Of a stretch of DNA of 64,000 nucleotides, positions 62,301-64,000 are shown piece by piece. The first letter of the stretch is position 1; each line of letters starts with the position of its first letter. The position numbers and the translations under genes were made by a program. The notes beneath the pieces are model-generated. The model saw only the letters and a list, made by a program, of their open reading frames with translations. It was not told the DNA's origin and did no database searches. The stretch spans positions 9,235,001 through 9,299,000 of the forward strand of contig JBBDHG010000061.1 in assembly GCA_037951165.1 (NCBI GenBank), in the 5' to 3' direction. This DNA comes from Lophius americanus. Lineage: Eukaryota; Chordata; Actinopteri; Lophiiformes; Lophiidae.

Positions 62301-63998
62301 GGGTCGGATAGTAAAATGATATCTGAATTAACCCACCGATGGTCGGTTTGTCCCACCGATGGTTGGATTGTCCTACCGATGGTCGGATTGTCCCACCGAT
62401 GGTCGGATTGTCCCACCGAGGGTTGGATTGCCCCCTGATGATCGGATTGTCCCACCGAGGGTCGGATAGTAAAATGAAATCTGAATTATCCCAGCGATGG
62501 TTGGATTGTCCCAGCGATGGTAGGATTTTCCCACCGATAGTCTGATTTTCCCACCGAGGGTCGGATAATAAAATTAAATCTGAATTATCCCAGCGATGGT
62601 TGGATTGTGTCCCACCAATGGTCGGATAATAAAATGAAATCGGAATTATCCCACCGATGGTCGGATTGTCCAACCGATGGTTGGATAATAAAATGAAATC
62701 GGAATTATCCAACCGATGGTCGGATTGTCCAACCGATGGTCGGATTGTCCAACCGATGGTCGGATTGTCCCAACGAGGGTCGGATCGTAAAATGAAGTCC
62801 GCATTATTCCATCGATAGTTGGAATGTCCTACCTATGGTCGGATTGTCACACTGAGGGTCGGATAGTAAAATGAAGTCTGAATTATCCCACCGATGGCTG
62901 GATTGTCCCACCGATGGTCGGATTGTCCAAACGATGGTCGGATTGCCCCACCGAGGCTCGGATAGTAAAATGAAATCTGAATTATCCCACCGATGGTCGG
63001 ATTGTCCCACCGAGGGTCGGATAATAAAATGAAATCGGAATTATCCCACCGAAGGTCGGATTGTCCAACCGATGGTCGTATTGTCCTACCGTGTGTCGGA
63101 TAGTAAAATGAAGTCTGAATTATCCCAACGATGGTCGGATTGTCCCACCGATGGTAGGTTTGTCCCACCGACGGTTGGATTGTTCCACCGAGGGTCATAT
63201 AGTAAAATGAAGTCTGAATTATCCCACTGATGGCTGGATTGTCCCACCGATGGTTGGATTGTCCCACCGATGGTCAGATTGTCCCACCGAGGGTTGGATT
63301 TTCCCCCTGATGATCGGATTTTCCCACCGAGGGTCGGATAGTAAAATGAAATCTGAATTATCCCAGCGATGGTTGGATTGTCCCAGCGATGGTAGGATTT
63401 TCCCACCTATAGTCTGATTGTCCCACCGAGGGTTGGATAATAAAATTAAATCTGAATTATCCCAGCGATGGTTGGATTGTCCCACCAATGGTCGGATAAT
63501 AAAATGAAATCGGAATTATCCCACTGATGGTCGGATTGTCCAACCGATGGTCGGCTTGTCCCACCGATGGTCGGATAGTAAAATGAAGTCTGATTTATCC
63601 CACCGATGGCTGGATTGTCCCACCGATGGCCGGATTGTCCCACCGATGGTCGGATTGTCCCACCGAGGGTCGGATAGTAAAATGAAATCTGTATTATCCC
63701 ACCGATGGTCGGATTGTCCCACCGAGGGTCGGATAGTAAAATGAAGTCTCAATTATCCCACCGATGGTTGGATTGTCCCACCGATGGTCGGTTAATGAAA
63801 TTTATCTGAATTATCCCACCAATGGTTGGATTGTCCAACCGATGGTCGGATTGTCCCAACGATGGTCGGATTGTCCCACCGAGGGTCGGATAGTAAAATG
63901 ATATCTGAATTAACCCACCGATGGTCGGTTTGTCCCACCGATGGTTGGATTGTCCTACCGATGGTCGGATTGTCCCACCGATGGTCGGATTGTCCCAC
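56327..63998. repeat. Complex right-hand duplications (1124, 1580, 1836, 4542 bp)
   Basis: The block at 57394 recurs at 58974, 61934 and 63516. The block at 57670 recurs at 59250, 60374 and 62210. The block at 58262 recurs at 62804. Mixed step sizes show several rounds of unequal exchange over already duplicated sequence. Confidence 0.7.
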
Positions 63999-64000
63999 CG

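Larger units (their letters stand above)
16365..64000. repeat. Satellite array of 20-bp and 39-bp units
   Basis: More than 47 kb, reaching the window end. The basic unit is GTCCCACCGATGGTCGGATT (20 bp). A 39-bp variant carries GATAGTAAAATGAAATCTGA between GGTCG and ATTATCCC. Runs of one to five 20-bp units alternate with single 39-bp units. Common variants are CCGAGGG, CCAATGG, GGTTGG, CACACTGAGGG, AGCGATGG and CCCAGGG. All copies point the same way. The core CCGA-NNN-TCGG is an inverted repeat with a 3-base loop. There is no CENP-B-box-like motif, telomere repeat or mobile-element insertion in the part I read. Long open frames on both strands follow from the stop-free 20-bp unit. Confidence 0.97.

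Noticed and set aside
61864..62712. 282-codon open frame and many similar frames in the array as genes
   Set aside because: The 20-bp unit lacks stops in all six frames, so such frames arise automatically; they start and end wherever the 39-bp unit falls in an unfavourable phase.
16365..64000. CRISPR array
   Set aside because: The 20-bp units are directly adjacent or joined by one constant 39-bp form; there are no unique spacers, and the context is animal DNA.
16365..64000. Centromeric satellite with CENP-B boxes or telomeric repeat
   Set aside because: I saw no TTCG....A..CGGG-type box and no TTAGGG runs; a centromeric role cannot be excluded but has no sequence support.

Overview
The window looks like nuclear DNA of a multicellular animal, not a bacterium. 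Gene ends carry AATAAA poly(A) signals, one small gene has a plausible spliceosomal intron, (GT)n and (CATA)n microsatellites are present, the left edge holds a decayed Ty3/gypsy integrase tail, and three quarters of the window is one satellite array. The host cannot be named from the sequence. A marine invertebrate is my inference, because herpesvirus-like sequences related to the mollusc herpesviruses have been reported in such animals.

Bases 1-1200 hold the retrotransposon tail and sequence I cannot assign. Bases about 1200-16400 are a compact patchwork of genes on both strands. They have short intergenic gaps and convergent 3' ends, and three reading frames end inside their own AATAAA signal. 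Almost every frame is broken by frameshifts or stops. Two genes can be placed. One is a superfamily 1 helicase with the motif order of the herpesvirus helicase-primase helicase (6022-7208). The other is a minus-strand serine protease fused to a glutamine-rich scaffold, laid out like the herpesvirus assemblin/scaffold gene (10403-12404). Around them lie two broken membrane glycoprotein genes (8587-10215 minus and 13832-16099 plus), a coiled-coil gene, a CxxC gene and several unknowns. The simplest reading is an endogenous, decaying copy of part of a herpesvirus-like genome. Its parts would have served DNA replication (helicase), capsid assembly (protease and scaffold) and the envelope (glycoproteins).

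From about 16365 to the window end (over 47 kb) the sequence is one satellite array. It is built from a 20-bp unit (GTCCCACCGATGGTCGGATT and variants) and a 39-bp variant carrying an A+T-rich insert. Large blocks (about 257 bp to 5 kb) are repeated almost unchanged, which indicates recent unequal exchange or segmental duplication. The array starts inside the 3' end of a minus-strand gene of the virus-like region. A short 19-bp minisatellite at 3878-4113, inside the virus-like region, shares the core GGTCGGA...TCC with the 20-bp unit, so the two may be related.

The long open frames in the array (up to 282 codons) are not evidence of genes: the 20-bp unit has no stop codon in any of the six frames.
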